Source of the DNA: Paenibacillus alkaliterrae
GTDB lineage: Bacteria > Bacillota > Bacilli > Paenibacillales > Paenibacillaceae
Direction of reading: 5' to 3'
Assembly (NCBI RefSeq): GCF_021532375.1
Contig: NZ_JAKGAP010000006.1
Coordinates: 49,308 to 113,307 of the forward strand
DNA: 64,000 bases
Part shown: positions 9,514 to 18,455 of the stretch, one piece after another
How positions within the stretch are numbered: the first letter of the stretch is position 1
Layout: the number at the start of each line of letters is the position of its first letter
Notes under the pieces: generated by a model
The model's input: the letters and a program-made list of their open reading frames with translations, nothing else
Database searches by the model: none
Told to the model about the DNA's origin: nothing
Program-made: the position numbers and the translations under genes

Positions 9514-10680
9514 ATGCGAATTTTAATCGTTGATGATGAACATGTGGTCCGAAATTCCATGTCTCGCATGATTAGGACTTATAGCGACAAGTATGATGTC
9601 GAGGTTGCGGAAGACGGAGAAGAAGCGATTGCAATTTTACAACAGCAGCCGGCTGACTTGGTCATTTCCGACATCCGTATGCCGGTTATTGACGGTATCC
9701 AGCTGTCCTCCTATATTCGGCAGCATTACCCTGATACTCACACCATACTTTTGACGGGATACGCCGATTTTGATTACGCCCTGCACGCCCTTCGGACTGA
9801 CGTGTTTGACTATTTGTTGAAGCCGGCTTCCAAGGAGCGTATCATCGAATGTATCCAAAAGGTGGAGCAGATGCTCGAGCATCGGGAGAACAATGAGAAG
9901 CTTGCTTTAAAGCGAAACCGGGATATGTTGGATAAGTTGATCATGGATTTACTGTACGGCTTGCCGATTTCAAACTGCGATGAGGACCTGTTTCCGCCCT
10001 ACGATGATGTCATTTTATTTAGTTTGACCGCGAGCAGAGATATATTGTGGGAGCGGCCGATTCGTTTTTTCATCAAAAACGTACTGCTCGAATTGCTTGA
10101 ACCGGTCAGCACCCCTGTCATTGCGATCGAAGAAGGGCTAATTACCATTGTGCTTTTTGTTCGAGGCAAGGATCCGAAAACGTTGAGGCAGGAATGCGTA
10201 CGCAGTAAGGAAACCATTGAACAGCTGCTCAAGATCGAACTTCGCATGGGATACGGCGGCGAGTCCAAATCCATATCTGATATCAATATATTGTATATTC
10301 ACAGCCTTAAAGAACTGGGTTTGCTAAATTGTTCGACTAATATGTCAGAACAGATGAACAGGCTGGTTCGTCTGACACTCGACTATATCGAAGCTGAATA
10401 CGCCTCTGATCTTACGCTTGCTTCCGTCGCAGACAAGCTGGAGGTCAATCCGAACTACCTTAGCGGTCTGCTAAGATCCAAGACCGGTTTTACGTTCACC
10501 CACCATCTCATTCAATACAGATTGGAGAAGGCCAAGGAACTGTTAGCCACGACTAATTTGAAAATATATCAAATTTGCGAACAGGTCGGCTATGTGGATC
10601 AGGCTTACTTCAGCAGACTTTTCAAAGCTACCTTCGGCAAAACGCCCAATCAATACCGGGAGCAGGGCTCGGTGAAATAA
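9514..10680 (+). CDS. YesN-type response regulator with AraC DNA-binding domain
   Basis: Response regulator of 388 residues. The receiver domain has the acidic pair DDE at residues 7-9, phospho-acceptor Asp53 in VISDIRMP and Lys in the LLKPAS segment. A poorly conserved linker follows, then two AraC-type helix-turn-helix units at the C terminus (LASVADKLEVNPNYLSGLL and ICEQVGYVDQAYFSRLFK). It is the cognate partner of the upstream kinase and the likely activator of the transporter genes that follow. A terminator separates it from them. Confidence 0.92.
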   Translation: MRILIVDDEHVVRNSMSRMIRTYSDKYDVEVAEDGEEAIAILQQQPADLVISDIRMPVIDGIQLSSYIRQHYPDTHTILLTGYADFDYALHALRTDVFDYLLKPASKERIIECIQKVEQMLEHRENNEKLALKRNRDMLDKLIMDLLYGLPISNCDEDLFPPYDDVILFSLTASRDILWERPIRFFIKNVLLELLEPVSTPVIAIEEGLITIVLFVRGKDPKTLRQECVRSKETIEQLLKIELRMGYGGESKSISDINILYIHSLKELGLLNCSTNMSEQMNRLVRLTLDYIEAEYASDLTLASVADKLEVNPNYLSGLLRSKTGFTFTHHLIQYRLEKAKELLATTNLKIYQICEQVGYVDQAYFSRLFKATFGKTPNQYREQGSVK

Positions 10681-10697
10681 CAACCCCTCCTTTCGGC

Positions 10698-10748
10698 AAC
10701 CTTTATGATATCGGAACGTTACTCCGAGCATCGTGAGGTTTTTTTTGA
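10698..10748 (+). terminator. Intrinsic terminator after the response regulator
   Basis: AACCT (10698-10702) pairs with AGGTT (10736-10740), with an inner CGGA/TCCG helix, and is followed by about eight T. It isolates the regulatory genes from the transporter genes. Confidence 0.75.
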
Positions 10749-10790
10749 TCCCTATCTGATATAAATCCAATATATCTAAGACTAGACCCG

Positions 10791-10836
10791 TGGGCATCGG
10801 CCAGTGAATCTCTTATACTTTTGGTAAGCGCTTACA
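10791..10836 (+). promoter_or_regulatory. Transporter promoter with overlapping cre-like operator
   Basis: A -35-like TGGGCA (10791-10796) and -10 TATACT (10814-10819) are spaced 17 nt apart. The perfect 12-bp palindrome GTAAGCGCTTAC at 10824-10835 covers the expected start of transcription. Against the CcpA cre consensus TGNAANCGNTNNCA it has one mismatch on either strand. A LacI-family repressor could also use it. Confidence 0.6.
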
Positions 10837-10868
10837 AGCGGCGCATCATTAAGAGGGGGATATCACAT

Positions 10869-12182
10869 ATGGTAAAACGCATAAGTATTTTACTCGTTAG
10901 CTTAATAATGGCTCTTTCGGTAGCGGCATGCAGCTCGAATTCGGGCGCAAATAACAGCGATAAGGGCTCAACAAACACTGTTTCGGACGAGAAGGCAAGC
11001 AGTGGGGAAAAAGTAAAATTGACGATCTGGCTGTGGCCAGGCATGGGCATTGAAGATCAAATTAAAGAGTATGCGGCGAAAAACAATCTCGAAGTTGACA
11101 TACAACTCTCACCGTTTGCCGATGTTCATAACAACCTGCAGACTTCCTTGGCGGCAGGCAGCGGTGCTCCCGATATTTCAGCGGTGGAAGTCAAAGTGAT
11201 CGAAAAATTCAAATCGAGCCCTGAGCAGTTCTACAACCTTCTGGATTTAGGCGCTGGAGATCTCGAGACCGACTATATCGACTGGAAATGGAAACAAGCA
11301 TTGACTGCTGACGGATCGGCTTTACTCGGCATTCCGACCGACATCGGCCCGATGGCGATGGCATACCGCACCGACGTCTTCGAGAAAGCCGGCTTGCCGA
11401 CGGACCCGAACGAAGTCGCTCAGTTGATCAATACTTGGGATGCCTTTATCGAAGCTGGCAAAAAAGTTCGGGCTAATGCAGGCGTAGGCATGATCGACAA
11501 TGCCGCCAGTTTGCTGAACATCATGGTTGGCCAAGGCGACGAGAAATATTTCAAGCCTGACGGCACACTCATTTTGAAAGATAACCCGCAAGTGAAGAAA
11601 GCTTGGGACTACGTGTCTAAAGCGCTCGAAGCTAACATCACTGCCAATATCGATGCATGGACAACGGAGTGGGGCACAGGTATGACGAATGGCGATTTCG
11701 CCGTTGAGCTTGCACCTGCCTGGATGATGGGCTTTATGAAATCAAACGCACCGGATGCATCGGGCAAATGGAACATCACGATGATGCCTGAAGGCTCCGG
11801 TAACTGGGGCGGGTCGTTCCTGACGGTTCCGAAGCAGTCCAAGCATTCGAAAGAAGCATATGAACTGATCAAATGGCTGCTTTCGCCGGAACAACAGTTA
11901 GAGACGTTTAAGAAAAACGGAAATTTCCCTTCAACCCCTTCTTTATTCATAAGCGATGAGATCCAATCATTCACAGACCCTTACTTCAGCAACGCGCCTG
12001 TAGGCAAGCTTTACGCTCAAGCCGCTGAGCTCGTCAAACCAGTATGGGAAGGACCGGATTCCCAAACGGTGGAGGACACGCTTAACAAAGCGATTACAAG
12101 TGTAGAAGATAAGCAAGCCTCTTCGGAAGATGCATGGAAATCAGCCATAGCGGACATCGAAAGACAAATGTCCCGTAAATAG
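10869..12182 (+). CDS. Sugar ABC transporter solute-binding lipoprotein
   Basis: Family 1 binding protein of 437 residues. A lysine-rich start and hydrophobic stretch lead to the lipobox VAAC followed by a Ser/Asn-rich linker. It is expected to deliver an oligosaccharide to the two permeases encoded downstream. The start at 10869 has AGAGGGGGA upstream; the frame opens slightly earlier but without a ribosome binding site. The conserved WLWPG near the mature N terminus and EGSGNWGG in the C lobe are shared with its paralogue at 8203. No ATPase gene is present, so a shared MsmX-type ATPase encoded elsewhere is likely, as is usual for such CUT1 systems. Confidence 0.92.
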   Translation: MVKRISILLVSLIMALSVAACSSNSGANNSDKGSTNTVSDEKASSGEKVKLTIWLWPGMGIEDQIKEYAAKNNLEVDIQLSPFADVHNNLQTSLAAGSGAPDISAVEVKVIEKFKSSPEQFYNLLDLGAGDLETDYIDWKWKQALTADGSALLGIPTDIGPMAMAYRTDVFEKAGLPTDPNEVAQLINTWDAFIEAGKKVRANAGVGMIDNAASLLNIMVGQGDEKYFKPDGTLILKDNPQVKKAWDYVSKALEANITANIDAWTTEWGTGMTNGDFAVELAPAWMMGFMKSNAPDASGKWNITMMPEGSGNWGGSFLTVPKQSKHSKEAYELIKWLLSPEQQLETFKKNGNFPSTPSLFISDEIQSFTDPYFSNAPVGKLYAQAAELVKPVWEGPDSQTVEDTLNKAITSVEDKQASSEDAWKSAIADIERQMSRK

Positions 12183-12193
12183 AGGCAGTGCGC

Positions 12194-12227
12194 GGGAGAC
12201 TGATGTACATGCATCAGCCTCCCTTTT
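12194..12227 (+). terminator. Attenuating hairpin between binding protein and permeases
   Basis: GGGAG-CTGATG pairs with CATCAG-CTCCC, followed by only four T. Partial termination here would give more binding protein than permease, as in many sugar ABC operons. Confidence 0.6.
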
Positions 12228-12272
12228 CCATCATCATATAAGGCTGAATAATGTCGAATGGAGGTAAATGGT

Positions 12273-13184
12273 ATGATTGGAGCTTCAACGAAAAAGAAAT
12301 TCAATCAGAGAATGCGAGATCAATTGTCCGCCTATCTGTATATAGCGCCGTTTTTTATTCTGTTCGCTGTATTTGGCTTTTTTCCCATGATTTTTACAGC
12401 ATGGGTGTCTCTCCATAAATGGAGCATACTTGGGACCAAGACGTTTACAGGTTTCCAAAATTACAAGTTTATTTTGGAAGACCCGTATTTTTGGAAATCA
12501 CTCTATAACACGTTCAGCATCTGGTATATATCAACACTGCCGCAGCTGTTCTGCGCGCTGATCCTGGCTTTCTTGCTTAACCAGTCTCTCATGAAAGGCA
12601 AAGAGTTTTTCCGCATCAGTGTTTTTTTACCCAACATCACTTCCGTTGTAGCGGTCGCGATTATTTTCGGCGCGATATTCGGCCAGCATTATGGATTAAT
12701 CAATTACGCCCTTTCGTTCATCGGCATTGATCCCATCGATTTCAAAAGTTCTGTACTAGGGACGCATCTGGCCATTTCATCAATGGTCATGTGGAGATGG
12801 ACCGGCTATAACGCCATTATATATCTGGCAGGCCTTCAGAGTATTCCTAACGACCTGTATGAAGCGAGTACAATCGACGGAGCATCGAAGAGCCAGCAGT
12901 TCTTCTTTATTACGATTCCGCTGCTCCGGCCGATGATTATATTCACTATTATTTTGTCAACGATTGGCGGTATGCAAATATTTGCTGAGCCGTTAATGTT
13001 CTCCGGCACCGGCGGAGGCTCGCAAGGACAAGGCTTAACCCTTACCCTTCTTCTATATGAAGAGGCATTTGCCAGACAAGCGTTCGGGTACGCATCGGCC
13101 ATCGCTTGGATGCTATTCTTTATCATCGTCGTTTTCTCGCTAATCAATTTGTTTATTACGAGACGACTTCAGTCTGCGGAATAG
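12273..13184 (+). CDS. Sugar ABC transporter permease, MalF/YesP type
   Basis: CUT1-family inner-membrane permease of 303 residues with about six transmembrane helices. The EAA loop (YEASTIDGASKSQQFFFITIPLL, residues near 200) docks the ATPase. The start at 12273 is preferred over 12258 because GGAGGT sits 7 nt before it. It pairs with the permease that follows after 10 bases, and with the binding protein upstream. Confidence 0.92.
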   Translation: MIGASTKKKFNQRMRDQLSAYLYIAPFFILFAVFGFFPMIFTAWVSLHKWSILGTKTFTGFQNYKFILEDPYFWKSLYNTFSIWYISTLPQLFCALILAFLLNQSLMKGKEFFRISVFLPNITSVVAVAIIFGAIFGQHYGLINYALSFIGIDPIDFKSSVLGTHLAISSMVMWRWTGYNAIIYLAGLQSIPNDLYEASTIDGASKSQQFFFITIPLLRPMIIFTIILSTIGGMQIFAEPLMFSGTGGGSQGQGLTLTLLLYEEAFARQAFGYASAIAWMLFFIIVVFSLINLFITRRLQSAE

Positions 13185-13194
13185 GGGTGAATTT

Positions 13195-14037
13195 ATGAAA
13201 CAATCTGCGGGAATGGCCGGATCCAAGTTAGGACGGTTCTCGATCTATACTTTTCTTACCGCCATCACAGCGTTATCCATCTTCCCTTTCTATTGGATGT
13301 TCGTCATCGGTTCCAATACGACAGCCTCCATTAACAAATTCCCGCCGGCGTTGTCGCCTGGCTCCAGATTTATCGAAAACTTAGGAAAAGTATTTGACAC
13401 CGTTGATTTCGGCAGGGCGATAATAAACTCGTTTATCGTATCGACGACGGCGACGTTGTGCGTGCTCTTCTTCTGTTCACTCGCCGGTTTTGCGTTTGCA
13501 AAACTTGAGTTTAAAGGGCGGCATTTCTTATTTGCCTTTTTGGTCGGTACGATGATGGTCCCTTCTCAGCTCGGTCTGATCCCTTCCTATATGATTATCA
13601 GCTCACTGGGCTGGTTAGACACTCTCAAAGCGGTCATCATACCCGGTATCGCCAACGCTTTCGGAATATTCTGGATGCGCCAATATATTGCTTCAAGCAT
13701 TCCGAATGAATTGCTGGAAGCCGGGCGTATTGACGGATGCTCCAACTTTCGTCTGTATTGGAATATCACCGTACCGGCCGTTCGTCCAGGATTTGCGACG
13801 CTTGGCATTATAACGTTCATGGGTTCCTGGAACGATTTCCTGTGGCCGCTTGTCGTCTTGAAGGATCGCAGCGTGCATACGATCCAAATTGCCTTGAAAA
13901 ATTTGAGCGGGGCCTACTATCAAGATTATTCCATGATATTGGCGGGCACAGTTCTGGCGACTCTGCCGATTCTGCTTATATTCCTTCTGTTCAGCAAGCA
14001 ATTTATTTCCGGTTTGACCGAAGGCGCAGTGAAGTAA
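13195..14037 (+). CDS. Sugar ABC transporter permease, MalG/YesQ type
   Basis: Second CUT1 permease, 280 residues and six predicted helices. The EAA loop is LLEAGRIDGCSNFRLYWNI, followed by the typical MalG-like FMGSWNDFLWPLVVL. It completes the transporter core. The substrate cannot be read from sequence; YesNOPQ-like systems in this group carry plant cell-wall oligosaccharides such as pectin or xylan fragments. Confidence 0.92.
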   Translation: MKQSAGMAGSKLGRFSIYTFLTAITALSIFPFYWMFVIGSNTTASINKFPPALSPGSRFIENLGKVFDTVDFGRAIINSFIVSTTATLCVLFFCSLAGFAFAKLEFKGRHFLFAFLVGTMMVPSQLGLIPSYMIISSLGWLDTLKAVIIPGIANAFGIFWMRQYIASSIPNELLEAGRIDGCSNFRLYWNITVPAVRPGFATLGIITFMGSWNDFLWPLVVLKDRSVHTIQIALKNLSGAYYQDYSMILAGTVLATLPILLIFLLFSKQFISGLTEGAVK

Positions 14038-14054
14038 TCAACCGAAACGAGATA

Positions 14055-14092
14055 AGGCCCGATTTCCGTGTATTAGACGGAATCCGGGCCTT
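14055..14092. terminator. Long inverted repeat between convergent genes
   Basis: AAGGCCCGATTTCCGT and ACGGAATCCGGGCCTT form a near-perfect stem with a 7-nt loop between the permease and the convergent SLH gene. Neither side has a strong T run, so it is a weak bidirectional terminator or RNA-stabilising hairpin. Confidence 0.5.
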
Positions 14093-14138
14093 GCGAAGTT
14101 ATTGCTTGTTCGTTATTCTCGTTTTCAGTTTTCTCGTG

Positions 14139-15413
14139 TTATTTGATTTCGATCGATTTAGCCGTTCCGTTCTCGCCTTTCACCTGTACAAGCTGACCAG
14201 GCTTCAGAAGCGATACGTCGCCCGTAATCGTTACATTAGAATCGATGTTATAAATAAGGACATTGGTTTGCGAATTTTCTACCCGCGAGATGGAGATCGT
14301 CGAAAGCTTTGCTTGCGCATTAAAGGTTAGCGTATTGACTACGCCCAACTCATCGAAAGCAATAACGTTAGCAGCCGATTTCGTCACTTCAATGAATACA
14401 ACCTTGTTCTGATAAGTACGTACCAGCACTTCGTCACCTGCGCGCAGCGCGCTTACGGCAGCTTTCTGGTTATCACGGAAAATGAATACATTAGAATCCA
14501 GAGCAAGAGCTGCTTCGGTATTATCCGACTTCACGACTGTTATGGCACCGCTTGCCGAAGCTGCTTTCAGCTTGCCTGTAATGGCCGCAGCATCGTGATC
14601 CGGCATTTCCACATCGGTACGATCCAGAAGCGCTGCGAGCTCTGCACGAGAGACGGGCTGATTAGGACGGAATGTTTTGTTGCCATGCTTGTCTTCATAT
14701 CCAGTAATAATACCCTTCTGAAGGGCAAGAGCTACATAACCGACGGAACCGGCTGGAATCTCTTTCGCATCTTTAAAGTCCAGCTTCGTATTATTGAGTA
14801 CCTTCGCCTCATCTTCCAGCTTAAGCGCTTTAATCAATAGAATAGTCGACCATAGTCTTGTCGCATTCGCCTCGGGCTTCACTTCCGCTTCCGTTTCGGA
14901 GAACAGGTCATTTTCCAGCGCGACCGCTACGTAGCCGACAGCCCACTGATATTTGCGTTCGATTTTCTCCGCATCTCTAAATTGCAGCTCGGTGCTCATT
15001 TCTGCCGCCGATTCAGCCTGAGTGCGAAGTCCCATCAATCTAACTGCAGCCGTTAGAGTTTCAATACGGCTAATCTTTTGATTCGGTTTGAACGTGCCAT
15101 CCTCGTAACCAGTGAACACGCCCTTCGAAGCAAGACGCATGATGTATTCCATTGCCCACTTCAGATCTTCCTCGTCCTCGAACTTCCAGGTTATTTCATA
15201 TTTATCATCGTCGTCGTCGTCATCGTCATCATCATCATCATCACTATCATATCTGTCATGCTTGTCCTCATGACGACCTTTGTCGTCATCGCGTCCGCCT
15301 CCATGCCCCCTGCCCTTACCGCCGTCTGCAAATGCGGACGTCGCTCCGCCTGCTAGCATTAGCAGAGCAAGCGAGGATATCGCTGTCTTTTTCCATAGAG
15401 TTTGTTTTGTCAA
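14139..15413 (-). CDS. S-layer-homology domain surface protein
   Basis: Secreted protein of 424 residues. The start is most likely TTG at 15413, preceded by AAAGGAGAG. It gives a classical signal peptide (basic TKQTLWKK, hydrophobic core, cleavage after AFA). Next is a Gly/Asp/His-rich linker with 13 consecutive Asp, then three SLH-like repeats (GVFTGYEDGTFKPNQKISRIE, the atypical QWAVGYVAVALENDL copy, and GIITGYEDKHGNKTFRPNQPVSRAE), which anchor to pyruvylated cell-wall polymer. The C-terminal 150 residues are beta-rich and of unknown role. It lies behind a structured leader. An upstream ATG at 15452 exists but lies inside that leader. Confidence 0.85.
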   Translation of the reverse strand: MTKQTLWKKTAISSLALLMLAGGATSAFADGGKGRGHGGGRDDDKGRHEDKHDRYDSDDDDDDDDDDDDDKYEITWKFEDEEDLKWAMEYIMRLASKGVFTGYEDGTFKPNQKISRIETLTAAVRLMGLRTQAESAAEMSTELQFRDAEKIERKYQWAVGYVAVALENDLFSETEAEVKPEANATRLWSTILLIKALKLEDEAKVLNNTKLDFKDAKEIPAGSVGYVALALQKGIITGYEDKHGNKTFRPNQPVSRAELAALLDRTDVEMPDHDAAAITGKLKAASASGAITVVKSDNTEAALALDSNVFIFRDNQKAAVSALRAGDEVLVRTYQNKVVFIEVTKSAANVIAFDELGVVNTLTFNAQAKLSTISISRVENSQTNVLIYNIDSNVTITGDVSLLKPGQLVQVKGENGTAKSIEIK

Positions 15414-15505
15414 GAAAGCCACTCTCCTTTTTCGATTGCGGGTTTGCCGCATGTTTCAACCTTCGCCCATAGGTTTCGGGAGAGGCTGCTCGATTTAAGA
15501 GGGTG
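15414..15505 (-). ncRNA. Candidate structured leader of the SLH gene
   Basis: Read on the minus strand, this untranslated leader holds CCC...GGG interleaved with AACC...GGTT (a possible H-type pseudoknot), a GCGG/CCGC hairpin with loop CAAAC, and two segments (GCCACCCTCTT and CTCTCC) able to pair with the SLH ribosome binding site GGAGAG. This looks like a translation-controlling leader. It does not match any riboswitch class I can recall with confidence. Confidence 0.4.
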
Positions 15506-15520
15506 GCTTCCAAAAAATAA

Positions 15521-16945
15521 TTATTGTTTTTTATTCTCTTCGCGTTTTGCCTTCAACCATTTCGGCGCGCCTTTGTTTTTGCCTTCTCGTTTATGCTCCG
15601 CCTTCACGGGGGCCTTCGCGGGAGCAAGCTTCGCTTTTAACTTTGGCGGCTGCGGCGCTGCGGCTGCCTGGGCGATTTTTGCAAGCCCGGATGAAGCACG
15701 TACTGTCGGCTTCCTCGTTTCAACCGAAGCCCGCTCCCCTTCATTACCTTCGGGGGCCTGCTTCGCTTCTTGACGTCTGGCAAACGGACGCGTTGCTTCC
15801 CGCAGCTCCTCCGCTGTAAGCAGCTTGCCTCTGAACATGGTCCGCTCGGTCAGCTCGATTTCGAGCTGCTTACGGAATTTCTCCATAATAAACAGCTCCT
15901 GCGGAGTCACGATCGATACGACCGTTCCGGAACGGCCCATTCTTCCTGTTCGTCCCGCCCGATGCACGTAATGATCTGCATCCGAGGCCGGATCGAGCTG
16001 AATGACGAGCGTCAGCCCTTCAATATCTAATCCGCGGGCCGCAACATCCGTTGCGAGCAGCAACTGGCAGCGTCCGTCGCGGAAGCGTGCCAGCGTAGCT
16101 GCCCGGCGCTGCTTGTCGGCATCGCCGTACAACGCTTCCACTGTGAAGCCCTCGTAGCTAAGCTTAGCTTCCCAGTTCGCAATATTGTCCGTATCATTTA
16201 AAAACAACAGCGCGGAAGATGGATTCAACAGCCTGACAAGCCTTCTTGCCGTGTCCGTCTTATCCCGCTTGTCACTGACGATATAATAATTAACAATCGT
16301 TTCCGATACGCGATGCTCCGGCGTAATTTGAATGCGGGTCGGATTATTCATCCAGCGCCCCTCGAATCTGGCCATTTGGTCCGGATACGTCGCGGAGAAA
16401 AAAGCGATCTGTCTCTCTTGTCCCATAGCGAACAAGATCGCTTCAACCTCTTTGGTCGAACCAAGCTGAAACACCTGATCCGCCTCGTCAATGACTACGT
16501 TGGTTACGTCATTCAGCTTAAGCTTGCGCAGCTTCAGCAGCTCATGTATTCGTCCCGGCGTACCAATGACGAGCTGCGGCTTAAGCTTAAGCTTCTCTAC
16601 CTGACGCTTTAATGCGGCTCCGCCTATAAGCTGCTGCACTCGAAGGTTAAGCGGCTCGCCATAGGCTTCCGCGACGCGTACGATTTGCATGGCAAGCTCC
16701 TGGGTCGGAGCCAATATGACGGCCTGTACCGCGCCCGAATGGACATTCAGCTTCTGCAGAAGCGGCAATAAATAAGCAAGCGTCTTGCCGGTGCCCGTCT
16801 GCGATCTCGCAGAAACATCGCTGCCCCCAAGCAAAATGGGAATCGTCTCCGCTTGTACGTCAGTCGGCTCCACAATCCCGCTAGCTGCCAGCTTGCCTGC
16901 CAGCACTTCGTTAATGCCAATCTCATTCCATGTATATTTACTCAT
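15521..16945 (-). CDS. DEAD-box RNA helicase
   Basis: ATP-dependent RNA helicase of 474 residues. Q motif near the N terminus, motif I SQTGTGKT, Ia APTQELA, Ib TPGRI, motif II DEAD, motif III SAT, and motif VI HRAGRTGRMGRSG. The C-terminal 90 residues are Lys/Ala/Pro-rich and disordered, typical of an RNA-tethering tail. It is probably involved in ribosome assembly or mRNA turnover, often at low temperature. It follows the SDR gene after 26 bases on the same strand, which suggests co-transcription. Confidence 0.93.
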   Translation of the reverse strand: MSKYTWNEIGINEVLAGKLAASGIVEPTDVQAETIPILLGGSDVSARSQTGTGKTLAYLLPLLQKLNVHSGAVQAVILAPTQELAMQIVRVAEAYGEPLNLRVQQLIGGAALKRQVEKLKLKPQLVIGTPGRIHELLKLRKLKLNDVTNVVIDEADQVFQLGSTKEVEAILFAMGQERQIAFFSATYPDQMARFEGRWMNNPTRIQITPEHRVSETIVNYYIVSDKRDKTDTARRLVRLLNPSSALLFLNDTDNIANWEAKLSYEGFTVEALYGDADKQRRAATLARFRDGRCQLLLATDVAARGLDIEGLTLVIQLDPASDADHYVHRAGRTGRMGRSGTVVSIVTPQELFIMEKFRKQLEIELTERTMFRGKLLTAEELREATRPFARRQEAKQAPEGNEGERASVETRKPTVRASSGLAKIAQAAAAPQPPKLKAKLAPAKAPVKAEHKREGKNKGAPKWLKAKREENKKQ

Positions 16946-16971
16946 ACTTGATTCCTCTCTTAGTCCAACCT

Positions 16972-17745
16972 TTATTTTCGATTAAACCATTTGCCGAACA
17001 ATCGATCTGCCGTACGCGGCAGTAACTGATAAAGCTTAATGCCTGCAGAAGCCGCCTTCGGAAGGTCGATTTCTTCCTTCTTCCGTTCCATTACGCGAAT
17101 AATGGATTTCACGACATACTCCGGCTTCATCATAAACCAGCTCACGTTTTTTACATAGGAGCCGGATGGATCAGCCAGCGAGAAAAATGGCGTGTCAATA
17201 GGGCCCGGATTAATCGCCGACACATGTATGCCATGCTCTCGAAGCTCCATTCGGAGTGAATTCGTAAATCCGAGCACGGCATGCTTCGTAGCCGTATAGG
17301 CCGTTGACTTTGCAGAACCGATTTTCCCTGCCATAGAAGCTATGTTAACAATATGCCCGCTCCGTTGCTTCATCATGTGAGGGATGACAGCCTTCGTACA
17401 GCGTACGATTCCCATATAATTGGTATCCATCATATGCTCAAAGCTTTCCACAGGCATGTCCGTAAACTTCTCAAACTTGCCATAGCCAGCGTTGTTCAGC
17501 AAAATATCTATTTTACCGTGTTTCGCAACGGCAGCTTCAACGGTTTGCTGAACCTGGACGTTATCCGTTACGTCCATCTGAAAGACCGAGCAGCTTCCCT
17601 TGATCGTGGAGGCGATTTCCCTCAGCCTATCCAAATTACGGCCCGTCAGCACGGGAATGGCCCCCTGCTCGGCAAGACTTGCGGCCGCTAATGCCCCGAT
17701 ACCGCTCGATGCGCCGGAAATGAAAACAACTTTGCCCTTTAACAT
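16972..17745 (-). CDS. Short-chain dehydrogenase/reductase
   Basis: Classical SDR of 257 residues: nucleotide-binding SGASSGIG (residues 10-17), LLNNAGYG, catalytic Ser in VNIASMAGKIGSA, and YTATK with the catalytic Tyr and Lys. The C-terminal region with WFMMKPEYVVKSIIRVMERKK resembles YqjQ/DltE-type NAD(P)-dependent reductases. Substrate unknown. It is upstream of the helicase gene and downstream of a terminator that ends cheX. Confidence 0.9.
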   Translation of the reverse strand: MLKGKVVFISGASSGIGALAAASLAEQGAIPVLTGRNLDRLREIASTIKGSCSVFQMDVTDNVQVQQTVEAAVAKHGKIDILLNNAGYGKFEKFTDMPVESFEHMMDTNYMGIVRCTKAVIPHMMKQRSGHIVNIASMAGKIGSAKSTAYTATKHAVLGFTNSLRMELREHGIHVSAINPGPIDTPFFSLADPSGSYVKNVSWFMMKPEYVVKSIIRVMERKKEEIDLPKAASAGIKLYQLLPRTADRLFGKWFNRK

Positions 17746-17790
17746 CCAACATCACCCATTTATAAGTTTAACTGATTGGTATTGCAGACG

Positions 17791-17814
17791 CAAAAAAAAG
17801 CTCCCTAAGGAGCC
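17791..17814 (-). terminator. Intrinsic terminator of cheX
   Basis: GCTCC/GGAGC stem with a four-base loop, followed on the minus strand by eight T. Short but strong. Confidence 0.85.
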
Positions 17815-17823
17815 TCTTCTGTG

Positions 17824-18285
17824 CTAAGATGCGATTAAAACTTGGATATCGAGCTCTCCGATACCTTCCATAATAAGCGGAATCGTTAATGCTTTCTGCG
17901 CCGTGAAGCCTGCGGATTGAGCAGATTGAATAACCTTCGGCGGCGTAATATCGACTCTTATGCCTTGGTTGAACAGCATGGTGCTCGCATTACCGCTAAT
18001 CATATTACCCAGCTCAGAAATACCGCTTCGAACGATTTCATCGATTTCAGAAATGACGTATCCGCCCATCATCGCTGAAACCATTTTTAGAGCAACCTGT
18101 TCACTAAGCCCGAATACAATGTCACCGTTCATTTGCCCATTGAGCCCAATTTGTATCCAAATATAGTTCTCAACAAACTTGATATCTTTAAGACCAAGCT
18201 CTCCAGTCGCAGGACGTATTTGAATGACCTGCTCAATAACGATTTTTGCGGATTCAAGAAACGGGTTAATATATTCAGCCTTCAT
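17824..18285 (-). CDS. cheX: CheX-like chemotaxis phosphatase
   Basis: Protein of 153 residues of the CheC/CheX/FliY family, which dephosphorylates CheY-P. The single ELGNMISGN helix (residues near 96-104) carries the catalytic Glu and Asn of the ExxN motif. Only one such helix is present, as in CheX rather than CheC. The rest (INGLxxxMxGDIVFGL-like strand pattern and IPL at the C terminus) fits the family fold. It stands alone, away from other motility genes, and is flanked by its own terminator. Confidence 0.85.
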   Translation of the reverse strand: MKAEYINPFLESAKIVIEQVIQIRPATGELGLKDIKFVENYIWIQIGLNGQMNGDIVFGLSEQVALKMVSAMMGGYVISEIDEIVRSGISELGNMISGNASTMLFNQGIRVDITPPKVIQSAQSAGFTAQKALTIPLIMEGIGELDIQVLIAS

Positions 18286-18455
18286 AAAGAGGTTACGCTC
18301 CTTTTCGACAAAATTCGCGCTTTGTCTTGTTTGTTTTCTATTATACTTAATTCATTAGGACAAGTATACTATAAATGAAGGATATGGAGCTTTAGAACTA
18401 TATATTCCTTTAACAAAAACTGTAGAATTTTGCTAAAGCATGGAGGTTGATGTAC

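Noticed and set aside
15078..15498. Plus-strand frames rich in Ile/Val or His/Arg opposite the SLH gene
   Set aside because: They are shadows of the Asp-codon repeat and have no ribosome binding sites.
15414..15505. Known c-di-AMP or c-di-GMP riboswitch before the SLH gene
   Set aside because: Some short words are similar, but the long-range core patterns I remember for those classes are missing.
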